Assembly (NCBI GenBank): GCA_024710355.1
Contig: JANJUX010000016.1
Location: 248,001 to 312,000 of the forward strand
DNA from: Candidatus Rifleibacteriota bacterium
GTDB taxonomy: Bacteria > Muiribacteriota > Ozemobacteria > Ozemobacterales > Ozemobacteraceae
Length of the DNA: 64,000 nt
Direction of reading: 5' to 3'
The notes below the pieces were generated by a model. It was not told where the DNA came from, made no database searches, and saw only the letters and a list, made by a program, of their open reading frames with translations. The position numbers were made by a program, and so were the translations under genes. Positions 43,277 to 52,630 of this stretch are shown piece by piece; the first letter of the stretch is position 1, and every line of letters starts with the position of its first letter.

Positions 43277-45439
43277 GTGAAAACAGACTCAAAAAGGGGC
43301 GCAAAGCCTGAAGACAGGCAGCAGCCCGAAAAAGAATTCTCCCGCATCAAAGAGGGCATCAAAGAGCATCAGGTGAAGATTGCCGAAAGCCTTCGCCAGA
43401 GGGTTGGCAGCGGCGACTGGGAACTGTCTGAAATAGATTGTCAGCTCGACGGCGGCAAAGAAAAGCTCGACCTGGTTTTCAGTGCCCCCGACGGAAAAAA
43501 AGAAAAATACATCATTATCGATATTTCAGTACCTCACCTTGGGGTTGGTCAGAAATACGGCCTGCCCGGCAAGGCCAAGCTTTTTCAGAAAGAGCGTGAA
43601 GTTTCGGCGTTGCGCATAAAAAAGGCCATTTTTCTTATCCGCAAAGGCACCGAAAGCGTCAGCACACAGCCCGGCCGCATTCGCTGCCCGATTATCGAAA
43701 TTCAGCTTGAAAGCATCGTCAAGCCAGAGCCACCGGCCGAAAAGAAGCCAGTGGCAGCTGCACAGGCTGAACGAACAGAACGAACAGAACGGACCGGCGA
43801 CAGCAATCGTAATCGTCGTGAACCGAGAAACGAAGGCAGGGCTCAATCGACTGGCGCGCAACATGATGTTTCTGCAGCCCCGGAACAAAGACCTGGCACC
43901 GGCATCGCTGGCGTTTCACAGGATCTTCTGTTTGCCTTAAAAGAGGCGATAGTGCATGAATGCCTCTCTACCATGCACAAACGCTGTAACAAATACATCA
44001 GAAAGGGTCTGTGGCGCTGGATCGAACGCGAAATAATGGACCCGAACGTGCACTTTTATCTGATCATTCTTTCGAGCATCTATCAGGGAAAAACCGGCGA
44101 AATCTTAAGCCGGCGCTTCAAGAACATTGAAGACTATTCGGCAAAACCCGAAGAAGTAATTTCGGCCATTTTTTCGCGCGACAACAATCTCGCTGATGAA
44201 ATCAAAAAAGATTCAGAAAGACACCGCCGCGCTCTGACCAAGTTTCTTGTCTGTTTCAGCCAGACGCCGCCGTTCGAGTATCTTAAATCGGTATTTCTCA
44301 AAGATTTCCGCAGCTTCAACGACGGCCTCAGAGCCAGAATGTCGGTCTATTCGACTCTTGAGCAACTCCTTGAGCGCTGTGGCTTCGAAGGCGAAAAAGA
44401 AACCAAATACCCTCTCGAAATTCTTGACGAACTGAAGATTTTCCAGGGCATCATGACCGGCAATTATGCCGCTCTACGCACTGACAACGCCGCCAAAAAA
44501 CTGAAACATCTGGTGCCTCAGGTCGAATGGAGCAATGAAGATATTTATTCACTGCGAAATCAGCTGGCAAAGGCCCTTAACCTGCCAGCCCAGGAATTCA
44601 ATCTCAACGCTTTCCTGCCCCAGGCCTTCTTTCAGGATGCCAGAGTAATGGCCGAAACCAGAAAAGAAGCGATCAGGCTACCGTCACAGCCATCCCAGAG
44701 GCCGGCTGCACCGGTCAATACCGTTGCTGCCCCTGAATCAGAAAAAGCGACAGTTGAGCGCAATGAGCCAACAGATGAAGCACGGCCAGCCGAACAGCGC
44801 CCCGGCCGCCGCGATCGAAAAGCTGAGTTTTTCGAACGCCGCAAAGCCGAGAAACTTGCCAGACAGCAGGCCCGACAAAACTCTGCTGAAACTGATATGC
44901 AGCCTGTAACCGGCCGCAGTGCCGAAACGGGCGGGCAGGATTCTGTTTCACGACCAATAAGTGTCAAATCGATGATTGAAAACCAGGCCGCCCCGGAACC
45001 AGTGGGTGACCAGGCGCAGAGAGAATCACGCCTGCACCCCCTCGACTGCGATGAGGCAAAGCACCGCTACTTTGAAAATTTTGGCGGGCACCTCGAAGAA
45101 GACAGCGATGCCATCAGACTGGCTCTGGCCATGGTTCGCCATGAACAGGAAAAAGCCGAAGAGAAGGCGGCGAAAATCGCCAAACCCGCTTTTAGCGAAG
45201 AAATCGATGAATTCGGCGAAAACGAAGACACGTATCGTCCGCCGTTGAAGTCAATGCCCGGCCGGGCCCCGACGAACGTCAACCCACCGCCGCGCAGACA
45301 ACCGCGCCCACAAACACCTGACGGTCAGCCGCCCAGCAGCAACCGTCTCGACCGCAAACGCCGGTTCACGCGCAATGGGCAAAATCGCAACCGGCCGAGA
45401 AGGCCTGGCAACCCAGGCAACCCCGGAGTAAATAGATGA
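43277..45439 (+). CDS. Large basic protein of unknown function
   Basis: No known family was recognised in this roughly 720-residue protein. An N-terminal globular part (about 20-155) has beta strands such as KLDLVFSAPDGKKEKYIIID, recalling nuclease-like or restriction-fold cores without a clear catalytic set. Low-complexity segments follow, including a 9-base triple repeat coding ERT (43769-43795), then a helical domain (about 210-470) and a long disordered end rich in Arg, Pro, Gln and Asn. The GTG at 43277 has GGAG upstream; GTG 43244 and ATG 43265 are alternatives. A nucleic-acid-binding role would suit the basic tail and the downstream ruvC, but this is inference. Confidence 0.6.
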   Translation: MKTDSKRGAKPEDRQQPEKEFSRIKEGIKEHQVKIAESLRQRVGSGDWELSEIDCQLDGGKEKLDLVFSAPDGKKEKYIIIDISVPHLGVGQKYGLPGKAKLFQKEREVSALRIKKAIFLIRKGTESVSTQPGRIRCPIIEIQLESIVKPEPPAEKKPVAAAQAERTERTERTGDSNRNRREPRNEGRAQSTGAQHDVSAAPEQRPGTGIAGVSQDLLFALKEAIVHECLSTMHKRCNKYIRKGLWRWIEREIMDPNVHFYLIILSSIYQGKTGEILSRRFKNIEDYSAKPEEVISAIFSRDNNLADEIKKDSERHRRALTKFLVCFSQTPPFEYLKSVFLKDFRSFNDGLRARMSVYSTLEQLLERCGFEGEKETKYPLEILDELKIFQGIMTGNYAALRTDNAAKKLKHLVPQVEWSNEDIYSLRNQLAKALNLPAQEFNLNAFLPQAFFQDARVMAETRKEAIRLPSQPSQRPAAPVNTVAAPESEKATVERNEPTDEARPAEQRPGRRDRKAEFFERRKAEKLARQQARQNSAETDMQPVTGRSAETGGQDSVSRPISVKSMIENQAAPEPVGDQAQRESRLHPLDCDEAKHRYFENFGGHLEEDSDAIRLALAMVRHEQEKAEEKAAKIAKPAFSEEIDEFGENEDTYRPPLKSMPGRAPTNVNPPPRRQPRPQTPDGQPPSSNRLDRKRRFTRNGQNRNRPRRPGNPGNPGVNR

Positions 45440-45642
45440 GCAAACTGCCGCCTCACATGATCAAACGCATGATTTTCATGTTCTGCGTCATGTTTCCGGT
45501 GCTGCTGTATGCTGAGTATACCGGCCGCAACTCAGTTATCGTCGCAGCAGTCACCGGTGGCGTCGCCAGCGGGGTTTCAGTTGTGCTTTTCCCCGACCCG
45601 GCGCACCTTAGAAGCCTGAAAGACAAAGATAATGACCAGTGA
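45436..45642 (+). CDS. Small membrane protein
   Basis: The 68 residues contain two likely membrane helices (about 10-28 and 32-52, MIFMFCVMFPVLLYAEY and VIVAAVTGGVASGVSVVLF) and a short charged tail. It overlaps the preceding gene by 4 bases (ATGA) and the ruvC gene by 11 bases, so it is surely translated with them. Function unknown. Confidence 0.65.
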   Translation: MSKLPPHMIKRMIFMFCVMFPVLLYAEYTGRNSVIVAAVTGGVASGVSVVLFPDPAHLRSLKDKDNDQ

Positions 45643-46123
45643 ACCGGTAGTCGGCCTCGATCTGGCCGACAAACTCGGCATCAGCGTCATCGACCGCAAA
45701 ACAGAAAAACTGCTTTTCAGCGCCAGCATCTCGCTGGCGCGCGGTGACACCCAGAAGCGCCTTCTGCGACTGCGTGAATGCCTCATCGAGGTATTCACGC
45801 GGTTTAGTCCGGTCGAAGTCGCGATCGAGGATGTATTTCTGCCGGCTAAAACCTCGCCGCGCACCCCGATCGCTCTTGGTGAGCTTCGCGGAGTGGCGAG
45901 ACTCTGCGCTGCGGAAAAGGATATTCCGGTATTTTTTTACCCGCCCCGGAAAGTAAAAATGGCAGTCACCGGTTTCGGCAATGCCAGCAAAGAAGACGTG
46001 GTACACTGGATCGAGAGCGAGTTCAGGGTCAAGGTAAAGGATCACAACGAGGCTGATGCGATCAGCATCGCCTGGACCCACATTCTTGAACGGCGTTTTT
46101 CGATGTGTCAGACCCAGGGCTGA
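45632..46123 (+). CDS. ruvC: RuvC-like Holliday junction resolvase
   Basis: RuvC cuts Holliday junctions made during recombination repair. The 163 residues show the expected acidic residues: Asp10 in VGLDLADKLG, Glu66 in VAIEDVFLPA, and the last pair in DHNEADAIS (about 137-145). LGELRGVARL near 82-91 and the YPPRKVKMAVTGFGNASKED stretch near 103-122 also match. The protein is slightly shorter than usual at its C-terminus and the first strand departs from the usual GxDPG. No ruvA or ruvB is next to it. Confidence 0.85.
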   Translation: MTSEPVVGLDLADKLGISVIDRKTEKLLFSASISLARGDTQKRLLRLRECLIEVFTRFSPVEVAIEDVFLPAKTSPRTPIALGELRGVARLCAAEKDIPVFFYPPRKVKMAVTGFGNASKEDVVHWIESEFRVKVKDHNEADAISIAWTHILERRFSMCQTQG

Positions 46124-46125
46124 CT

Positions 46126-46521
46126 CTAGTCAACTGCTCTCGGAAGATATTTCAGAACCAGTCCTTCGATAAATCTGTGAGACACAACCAGGAATATGCA
46201 GAAATATGGCAATGCAACGATAAGCATCAGGGCAAACCGCAATTTGAACCATATCTGATCGAATTCTTCGAACAATCTTGTCATGATTATCAGGTCAAAA
46301 ATGCAAACACCGATGAGAATATTGCGGATAAATTCTATCACTCCCTCGGTGCCAAGAAAGTTAAAAAGCGGAAACCAGACTTTGATGTAATTTGTATGCA
46401 TATCAGGTTGGGCCACCATCGGGGCGAAAAACCTGGTAAAAAACGCCAGCAGCAGATAGAAACCAAACCAGTAAAGAATGATCATGCCATTTTTCGAACA
46501 AAACCAGCTATTTTGTTCCAT
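46126..46521 (-). CDS. Small multi-pass membrane protein
   Basis: The 131 residues hold about three membrane helices (about 13-32, 58-78 and 92-115). AGGAG lies six bases before the ATG at 46521. It converges on ruvC with 2 bases between the stops. No family recognised. Confidence 0.6.
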   Translation of the reverse strand: MEQNSWFCSKNGMIILYWFGFYLLLAFFTRFFAPMVAQPDMHTNYIKVWFPLFNFLGTEGVIEFIRNILIGVCIFDLIIMTRLFEEFDQIWFKLRFALMLIVALPYFCIFLVVSHRFIEGLVLKYLPRAVD

Positions 46522-46800
46522 AAGTTGCTCCTGAGTCCTCGAATACGGCCACCTGCGACAACGATGGCAAAACTCTCACCAGACACATTTCTAATAACTA
46601 TAAAAAGAATATAACCCAAGTTTCCACCCGGACAAACGAAAATTTGTATTTCGCGTTCTGCACCGGCAATATCAATAAAGGCCGGGATTTTTTTCAGGTA
46701 ACAGCAGAATACTTTCTGAGCCGCTTGAAAAAAAGAACCATCTGAATACCTTTTTGAGAATTACGGATGCATTTAAATCGCAACCCAAAGGATCGATCTC

Positions 46801-47418
46801 GTGAGACTTAAAAAATCTTTGCTTATATTGTTGATATTTTTTCTGGCAGCGCCTGCCATTTCAGTCTTTGCACAGCTGCCGCCCAAAATTGAAGGCATGC
46901 CGCCGATACCCGAAAACGCCCAGTTCAACATCGATCTGGCAGATATTTACGCTGAGCTTTTCCCTGCAAAAAATACGGCCGAGATTATCTGCAACCTGTG
47001 GCTGACCTGCAATGGCAGCGACCCGGTGCTGCTGAAAATGGAAGGCGAACTGCACCACATGAAGGTTTCTTCGCCGTCAAAGCAGAACCTGACCTGGGTT
47101 TATATCAGGCCATATCTGCACCTTGACAACCTGCCCGGCGGCAGCCATCAGATAATCTTCGAATATCTCGTCAAGCATAACGGCATCAGCAGTCCAGGCC
47201 TGATTGCCACCAACGATCTCAGACTTGGGGCCGACACTTTCTGGTATCCGCGCAATGTCGCCTCAGACAGCCACCAGGTCATTCTTAACCTCGTCACCTC
47301 GCCTGAATACCCGGTCACATCAAATGCGCCCGTGTATAAAGACGTGCCCAACAACCTTAAACGTTTGCGACAACTGGTTCTGGCAAATCCGCTTGCCGAA
47401 GGTCTGCTGCTCGACTGA
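46801..47418 (+). CDS. Secreted protein, possible shortened M1-peptidase N-terminal domain
   Basis: A 205-residue exported protein (signal peptide about 1-24, ending SVFAQ). Residues about 130-178, with LRLGADTFWYPRNVASDSHQ and then SPEYPVTSNAP, resemble the part of M1 aminopeptidase N-terminal domains that precedes the catalytic domain; the catalytic domain itself is absent and the frame ends soon after. It may be a remnant or an independent non-enzymatic protein. The start is GTG at 46801 with AAAGGA upstream. Some 279 bases separate it from the divergent gene at 46521, enough for two promoters. Confidence 0.5.
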   Translation: MRLKKSLLILLIFFLAAPAISVFAQLPPKIEGMPPIPENAQFNIDLADIYAELFPAKNTAEIICNLWLTCNGSDPVLLKMEGELHHMKVSSPSKQNLTWVYIRPYLHLDNLPGGSHQIIFEYLVKHNGISSPGLIATNDLRLGADTFWYPRNVASDSHQVILNLVTSPEYPVTSNAPVYKDVPNNLKRLRQLVLANPLAEGLLLD

Positions 47419-47447
47419 CTGAAGCTTATTCCGCAGAGCAATCAGAA

Positions 47448-49190
47448 TCATGTGGATTCATGAAAGCCTGACTCATTTACCGAAATCCCTTTGATCTTTT
47501 CGGCCAGGTCTGCCAGCGTAAATGGTTTCTGAATAAAACTTATATCAGGGTTCAGAAAACCCTTCTGGGCAAGCACGTTTGATGAGTAGCCTGACATAAA
47601 CAGAATTCTGGTTATTGGCAACAGCTTTTTCATGGCCTCAGCCATGACGAAACCGTTCATCTCAGGCATCATTATATCCGTCAGAAGCAGGTTTATTTCA
47701 TTTTTGTACCCTTCGGCCAGATCTAATGCCGCCCTTGGGGAGCTTGCCGTTAAAACACTGTAGCCGATTGTCTCAAGCATCATTTTTATCAACGGCAGAA
47801 GGCTGGGCTCGTCTTCGACGACAAGGGCAGTTTCACCTTGCACCGAAAGCATGATCTGTTTCTGCTTACCGGGTTTGGCGGTAACAGCTGCAAAAGCGGG
47901 AAAAAATATTGTAAAGGTTGTGCCTGCGCCAGGTTCAGTTGCAACTCTGATAAAACCGTTGTTTTGTTTAACAATAGCCTCTACAGTCGTTAACCCAAGG
48001 CCAGTACCCTGGTTTACCTCTTTGGTAGTAAAAAACGGTTCGAAAATATGGCTGAGTGTCTCTTTGCTCATGCCGCAGCCAGTATCGCTCATTGCAAGCA
48101 TGACATATTTTCCTTCCCGGCTCTCTGCATTTTCGCCACAGAATGCTGCATCACATTCAGTATTTTTCGTCTCGATAGTAATTCTGCCACGATCAGAAAT
48201 GGCTACCCTGGCGTTCATACACAGATTGAGCAGTATCTGGTCAATCTGCACCGGGTCAATTTTAACCGGTAAAAGGCTTGCAGCTGGTCGCCAGATAAGT
48301 TCTATTTCTGTCCCTACTGCCTGCTTGAGCATCCTCAGAAGATTCTCAATGGTCATATTCAAATCGATTACTACCGGAGAAACAGGTTGCTTGCGGGCGA
48401 TGGTCAGCAGTTGACGGGTGACAAACGCTGAGAGTTGAGCAGCCTTGAGTATTTCTTCGAGAAACATCTGCACCGACTGCGGCGGCAGAGCATTGTTCAA
48501 GGCCAGCTCGGCATAGCCGATAATTACCGCCAGCTTGTTGTTGTAATCATGGGCCACCCCTCCGGCGAGCATGCCGATGGTCTCCAGTTTCTGTGCCTGA
48601 TGAACCTGGGTCGTCAGTCTGACTTTTTCTGTGATATCGCTGACAATGACCCGAAATACCGGGTTATCTCTGCTCTGAAGTAAAGATTCCAATCTGACCC
48701 AGATGGTTTTGTCAACTGCTGAGCCGGCATTACTTTTCATACGAAGTTCGCAGGCCTGTGGTCTGTCATTACCGTAAACACTCATGCGGTGATGGTAAAA
48801 AATATCCTGGTCTTCAAAAACAATCCAGTTGGACAGCGGCTGATTTTTGAGTTCCAGAACAGTTGTGCCAAGCATTGTGGCAGCAGTCTGATTGCCTTCA
48901 AGAATCATTCCCTGGTCATTTACAGTCAGATATCCTGCCGGAGCCTGGTTATACAAGTCAAAATACCGGGCGCGCGACGCCTCTAGCTCGGCTCGAATCG
49001 CGCACAATTCCTCATTCTGCATCTCGAGTTCAATCTGGTGAACAGAAAGCTCATAAAAAGCCTTTTGAACTTCTTCTGGCGTCAGGTTATCGAAATTGGG
49101 TGTCATACCGGACATTTTTTTCAATACCATTTCTTCAGCAATCTGGCGAAGTTGAGTTGTCTGGTTGAATTGCCTCTCAGTTAACGGCAT
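47448..49190 (-). CDS. Hybrid sensor histidine kinase with PAS and receiver domains
   Basis: A cytoplasmic 580-residue signalling protein. In order: a helical start with an LxxxLxxxQxELxxQ segment (about 42-70), a PAS domain (about 75-190), a HisKA domain with His214 in GGVAHDYNNKL, an ATPase domain with LNLCMNARVAI, DTGCGMS and GTGLGLTTV, and a C-terminal receiver with VVEDE and the phospho-acceptor Asp in TDIMMPEMNG. No membrane segment was seen, so the signal is probably internal. It lies next to a CheB-CheR fusion; both have PAS domains, but they are separated by 220 bases that carry a repeat element. Confidence 0.9.
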   Translation of the reverse strand: MPLTERQFNQTTQLRQIAEEMVLKKMSGMTPNFDNLTPEEVQKAFYELSVHQIELEMQNEELCAIRAELEASRARYFDLYNQAPAGYLTVNDQGMILEGNQTAATMLGTTVLELKNQPLSNWIVFEDQDIFYHHRMSVYGNDRPQACELRMKSNAGSAVDKTIWVRLESLLQSRDNPVFRVIVSDITEKVRLTTQVHQAQKLETIGMLAGGVAHDYNNKLAVIIGYAELALNNALPPQSVQMFLEEILKAAQLSAFVTRQLLTIARKQPVSPVVIDLNMTIENLLRMLKQAVGTEIELIWRPAASLLPVKIDPVQIDQILLNLCMNARVAISDRGRITIETKNTECDAAFCGENAESREGKYVMLAMSDTGCGMSKETLSHIFEPFFTTKEVNQGTGLGLTTVEAIVKQNNGFIRVATEPGAGTTFTIFFPAFAAVTAKPGKQKQIMLSVQGETALVVEDEPSLLPLIKMMLETIGYSVLTASSPRAALDLAEGYKNEINLLLTDIMMPEMNGFVMAEAMKKLLPITRILFMSGYSSNVLAQKGFLNPDISFIQKPFTLADLAEKIKGISVNESGFHEST

Positions 49191-49249
49191 TTTTTGCCCC
49201 CTAATTCTTTAAAACTAGTCCTCTGTCAAAGTTGAACCTGTAATTTTAT

Positions 49250-49335
49250 CGTCATTCCCGCGTTTATGCCCGGAACGGGTACAGGCGTGAATCTCATCGA
49301 AAAGGCTCGGATCCCTGCTTTCGCAGGGATGACGC
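49250..49335. repeat. Palindromic intergenic repeat (copy A)
   Basis: An 86-base element with CGTCATTCCCGCG at one end and CGCAGGGATGACG (49322-49334) at the other, near-inverted copies, and an inner hairpin ATCCCTGC-TTTC-GCAGGGAT (49311-49330). It has the look of the dispersed 'GTCATTCCCGC' palindromes found between genes in many bacteria. About 30 bases of it, CCCGCGTTTATGCCCGGAAC, recur in altered form at 61855-61875. Confidence 0.6.
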
Positions 49336-49410
49336 GAAATCGTTAAATTTGCACGTTCCAAGTTGACAAACCACTAGCTGGTGTTATTCAAAACACTTTT
49401 ATCGCCCAAC

Positions 49411-51993
49411 CTATTTTTTTCGCGCATCCATTCTAAGCCTGCTTTCCAGTTGCTTTGCGACAGTAATATCTGAACATGTAATTACAACTCCGTCGATTAC
49501 GTTTTCGAGGGTCCTATATGGCATAATACGAATGGAAAACCATCGCCCGTCGCGCGTGGGAATCGGAATTTCTCTAAAAACCAGCGTTCGAAGAACCTCA
49601 CGCACGTCTTCAACAAAACCGGGATATTCAAGATCCGTGTTGACATCGGTTATCGGCCGCCCGGCATCGCCCGGAATCAATTTGAAGATTTTGGTCACCT
49701 GCGGCGTGAAGCGTCTGACGTTCAGAGCCCGGTCAAGAAAGAGAATGGCAATGCCGGCACTGTCGAGAAGATTTTTCATATCATTGCTGGTTATGGATAA
49801 TTCCTCGACCTTGGCCTGAAGTTCCTGATTAACCGTCTGTAACTCTTCATTAAGCGACTGCATTTCTTCTTTTGAGGTTGTCAGTTCTTCATTGGTTGAT
49901 TGCAGCTCTTCATTGGTTGCCTGCAGTTCTTCGTTTGTCGATCTTAACTCTTCCTGTGAGGTCTGCATTTCATCACGTGATGATTGCAGTTCCATCTGCA
50001 GGCGCTTCAATTCTCTGGCAACCTCGGCAAGCTTCGTTGATGAAGTCTTGCCCGTCTTTTTACTCTTCGCGGCCCCGGGAGTCGAAGAAGGAAGAATTTC
50101 GGAAAAAACGATCAGATTCAGACCGCTCAAAGCCCCTGACTCTATAATCGGCAGTATGGAAAGATCCAGAGTGAGAGCTTCGTTTTCACCACCCATTGCC
50201 AGACCGTTAACCTCAACCGGCAGTTTACTGCGAACAGCCTTCTGAAATGCGCTCATAAGCTCGTAACGCAAGCCTTCGCGGGCCATTGCGAAAATACTCC
50301 AGTTAGCTTTTCCTGCGGCGGGCTCGAGAAACTTCCCGGTACGGCCATTGATGAAGACGATGTCGCCTTTGTCATTGGTGATGACTGCAGGAGGGGCAAA
50401 ACGCTGCAGAAGAAGTTTTTCGGCCTGTTCCTGCAGGTTACCCTGTAAAGCAGCTTTCTGCGGGACAACCCTGGTATTGTCGCGATCTACGGCGTGAGCT
50501 GAGGGGAATTCTACCGTTCCGGGCTCAAGACCAGATTCAAGTCTGCGATAAAGACGCGCCTTTTGATCTATTGGCCGAAAAAGATGAGTGAAACTGCCGA
50601 TAGACTCTGAATTTCCAAGAAACAGGCAGCCGCCGGGGTTAAGACTGTAGTGAAAAAGGGGCAGCAGCTTTCGCTGCAGCTCAGGGGTGAGGTAAATAAG
50701 CAGGTTGCGGCAGCTCAGAATGTCAAGCTTGGTGAATGGCGGGTCCATTATGCAGTTCTGGGGTGCAAAAATAACCATTTCACGAATTGTTTTACAAATC
50801 TGGTAACCAAAGTCGGTTTTAACGAAAAAACGTTCAAGACGCTCCGGAGAAACGTCATTGGCGATGTTTGCGGAGAAAATCCCTGACCGGGCCTTGTCGA
50901 TTGCGTCAGGGTCCAGGTCGGTAGAAAAAATCTGCAGATGACTGTTTATTTTCGGCCTCAAAAGCTCCATGCTTTCCAGGAATACCATTGCCAGAGAATA
51001 GGCTTCTTCTCCGGTTGCGCACCCTGTTATCCAGGCCCTGAGAGATTTATCCGGCCCACGTTCGTAAACAAGTTCCGGAATAATTTCCGTTTTCAATCGC
51101 TGCCAGGCAGAAGGATCACGAAAAAAGCTGGTGACTCCGATCAAAAGCTCCTTGAAAAGCAGTTTTCCTTCCTGGGGATTGTCGCGAAGAAATTTGACAT
51201 AATCATTGATGCGTTCTATCAGATGTATGCCCATCCGACGCTCAATCCTGCGTGACATGGTGTTTTTCTTGTAAAGAGAAAAGTCATGCCCGGTCTGGGT
51301 TCTCAAAATCAAAGCAACCTTCTCAATTCCTCCGTCTGAATTTTCGAGACCAGCGGCGGCAACAACTGGCTCATGTCGCTTATACGCTATAATTTTGGCC
51401 GGCAGTTCACCGGCTGGTGCAATAATGTCGGCAAGATTGGCTTCGATGGCGCTGCGTGGCATGCCATCAAATTTTGCAGACTCCGGTGACTGAACGAAAG
51501 TAACTCCCGCCTTCTCCTTGATCGCTTTTAAGCCAAGAGTTCCGTCACATCCCATGCCGGAAAGAATTACCCCGATACTCTGCTGCTGCTGGTCCTGGGC
51601 AACCGATCGAAAGAAAAAATCGATTGGCAGGCGAAGGCCGTGTAAACCGGAAGGATCAAGCAGGTGAAGCACCCCACGCAAAAGCGACATGTCACAATTT
51701 GATGGCATAACATAAACATGGTCGGCCTGAACCTTCTGCCGGTCTGTTGCAAGTAAAACAGGCATGGTGGTCGCTCTCTGCAGCAATTCCGGAAGCATTC
51801 CCTGACGGTTCGGGTCCTGGTGCTGGACGACAATGAAGGCCATGCCGCTGTTACCGGAGACTGAGCGCAGAAACTGATCAAGAGCTTCAAGACCGCCTGC
51901 CGATGCCCCGATCGCGACAATCGGAAACGATGGCGCAGCGCTGATGCGACCATTTTTCGGGTTTCTGACTGCAGTGCTGACCTTTTTTTTCAT
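49411..51993 (-). CDS. CheB-CheR-PAS fusion protein
   Basis: An 860-residue fusion. Residues about 22-215 are a CheB methylesterase domain with catalytic Ser31 in GASAGG, His near 57 in VVQHQDP and Asp near 151 in GMGCDGTLG; no receiver precedes it. Residues about 225-490 are a CheR methyltransferase domain (IGVTSFFRDPSAW, ITGCATGEEAYSLAM, RNLLIYL). A coiled coil follows with repeated LQSTNEELTTSKEEMQSLNE (about 650-740), then a PAS domain (about 745-850). Such fusions are found in many bacteria and usually modify receptors or other proteins in sensory pathways. It is not beside cheA. Confidence 0.93.
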   Translation of the reverse strand: MKKKVSTAVRNPKNGRISAAPSFPIVAIGASAGGLEALDQFLRSVSGNSGMAFIVVQHQDPNRQGMLPELLQRATTMPVLLATDRQKVQADHVYVMPSNCDMSLLRGVLHLLDPSGLHGLRLPIDFFFRSVAQDQQQQSIGVILSGMGCDGTLGLKAIKEKAGVTFVQSPESAKFDGMPRSAIEANLADIIAPAGELPAKIIAYKRHEPVVAAAGLENSDGGIEKVALILRTQTGHDFSLYKKNTMSRRIERRMGIHLIERINDYVKFLRDNPQEGKLLFKELLIGVTSFFRDPSAWQRLKTEIIPELVYERGPDKSLRAWITGCATGEEAYSLAMVFLESMELLRPKINSHLQIFSTDLDPDAIDKARSGIFSANIANDVSPERLERFFVKTDFGYQICKTIREMVIFAPQNCIMDPPFTKLDILSCRNLLIYLTPELQRKLLPLFHYSLNPGGCLFLGNSESIGSFTHLFRPIDQKARLYRRLESGLEPGTVEFPSAHAVDRDNTRVVPQKAALQGNLQEQAEKLLLQRFAPPAVITNDKGDIVFINGRTGKFLEPAAGKANWSIFAMAREGLRYELMSAFQKAVRSKLPVEVNGLAMGGENEALTLDLSILPIIESGALSGLNLIVFSEILPSSTPGAAKSKKTGKTSSTKLAEVARELKRLQMELQSSRDEMQTSQEELRSTNEELQATNEELQSTNEELTTSKEEMQSLNEELQTVNQELQAKVEELSITSNDMKNLLDSAGIAILFLDRALNVRRFTPQVTKIFKLIPGDAGRPITDVNTDLEYPGFVEDVREVLRTLVFREIPIPTRDGRWFSIRIMPYRTLENVIDGVVITCSDITVAKQLESRLRMDARKK

Positions 51994-52630
51994 CCAGAAA
52001 ATTCCCTTACAGAATCCGATTTTTGCGAGAGCGGTAGTTTATCACCTGCACGCCACCTGCGCAGAATAAAAACGAAGCCACACGGGTTTACCCAACCCTT
52101 TAGCAAAGACCGAGCTGATAAGAAAAGCGACGTTTTTGCTCCGGGTCTTTCAGAAAGACTGACGCGATGATTTTCTATGGTTTGAATGCGGAGAATGCTG
52201 ATTTTGAGGTTTCGCGGTCGCCGGGTTGCCGGGCAATTAAATCTCCTGTACCGAGGCTTTAAGACAAAGGTGATAGGGTGATACAGGCAGAAGTAATAGA
52301 AAAGGGCGATCCTCGTGTCTGAACCTGTTTAAAGAAAACCCCTTCTCTGGTTTTCTCGATCCTGCTTCCCGCAAATCTTTGCCGAATTGATTGTATCACA
52401 TCTTCCTTTCATTCAGAGAAATAAAACACAATCATTTTTCTACACTCTTTATTCTTGAGGGAAAATGCTTACTTGTGACTATTTTTTCAGCAGTTTATAA
52501 GGATTTGCCAGCAATCCGTTAAATACTAGACTCATGATGTGCCCTTGTTTTTTTACATCTGAAAGTCGAATCAGACTTTCTGGCGCTCTGACCGGCGGGC
52601 AAACATACCGCGAGAATTCAGGAGAATAGT
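51994..52630. other. 637-base non-coding region
   Basis: No convincing gene was found in this stretch between the CheB-CheR gene and the zinc-ribbon gene. It holds a hairpin at 52333-52356 (8 base pairs, AGAAAACC with GGTTTTCT), a small one GTCTTT-CAG-AAAGAC near 52145, a promoter at 52473-52501, and a leader hairpin at 52561-52580. Base composition shifts towards A+T from about 52320 on. Any small RNA here is speculative. Confidence 0.5.
52473..52501 (+). promoter_or_regulatory. Promoter for the zinc-ribbon/TPR gene
   Basis: TTGTGA at 52473-52478 and TATAAG at 52496-52501 lie 17 bases apart. The leader to the ATG at 52631 is about 120 bases and carries a 7-base-pair hairpin (GAAAGTC-GAATCA-GACTTTC) at 52561-52580. 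Confidence 0.55.

Noticed and set aside
52201..52300. GC-rich stems near CGCGGTCGCCGGGTTGCCGGGC thought to be a riboswitch
   Set aside because: No conserved motif of a known riboswitch class could be matched.
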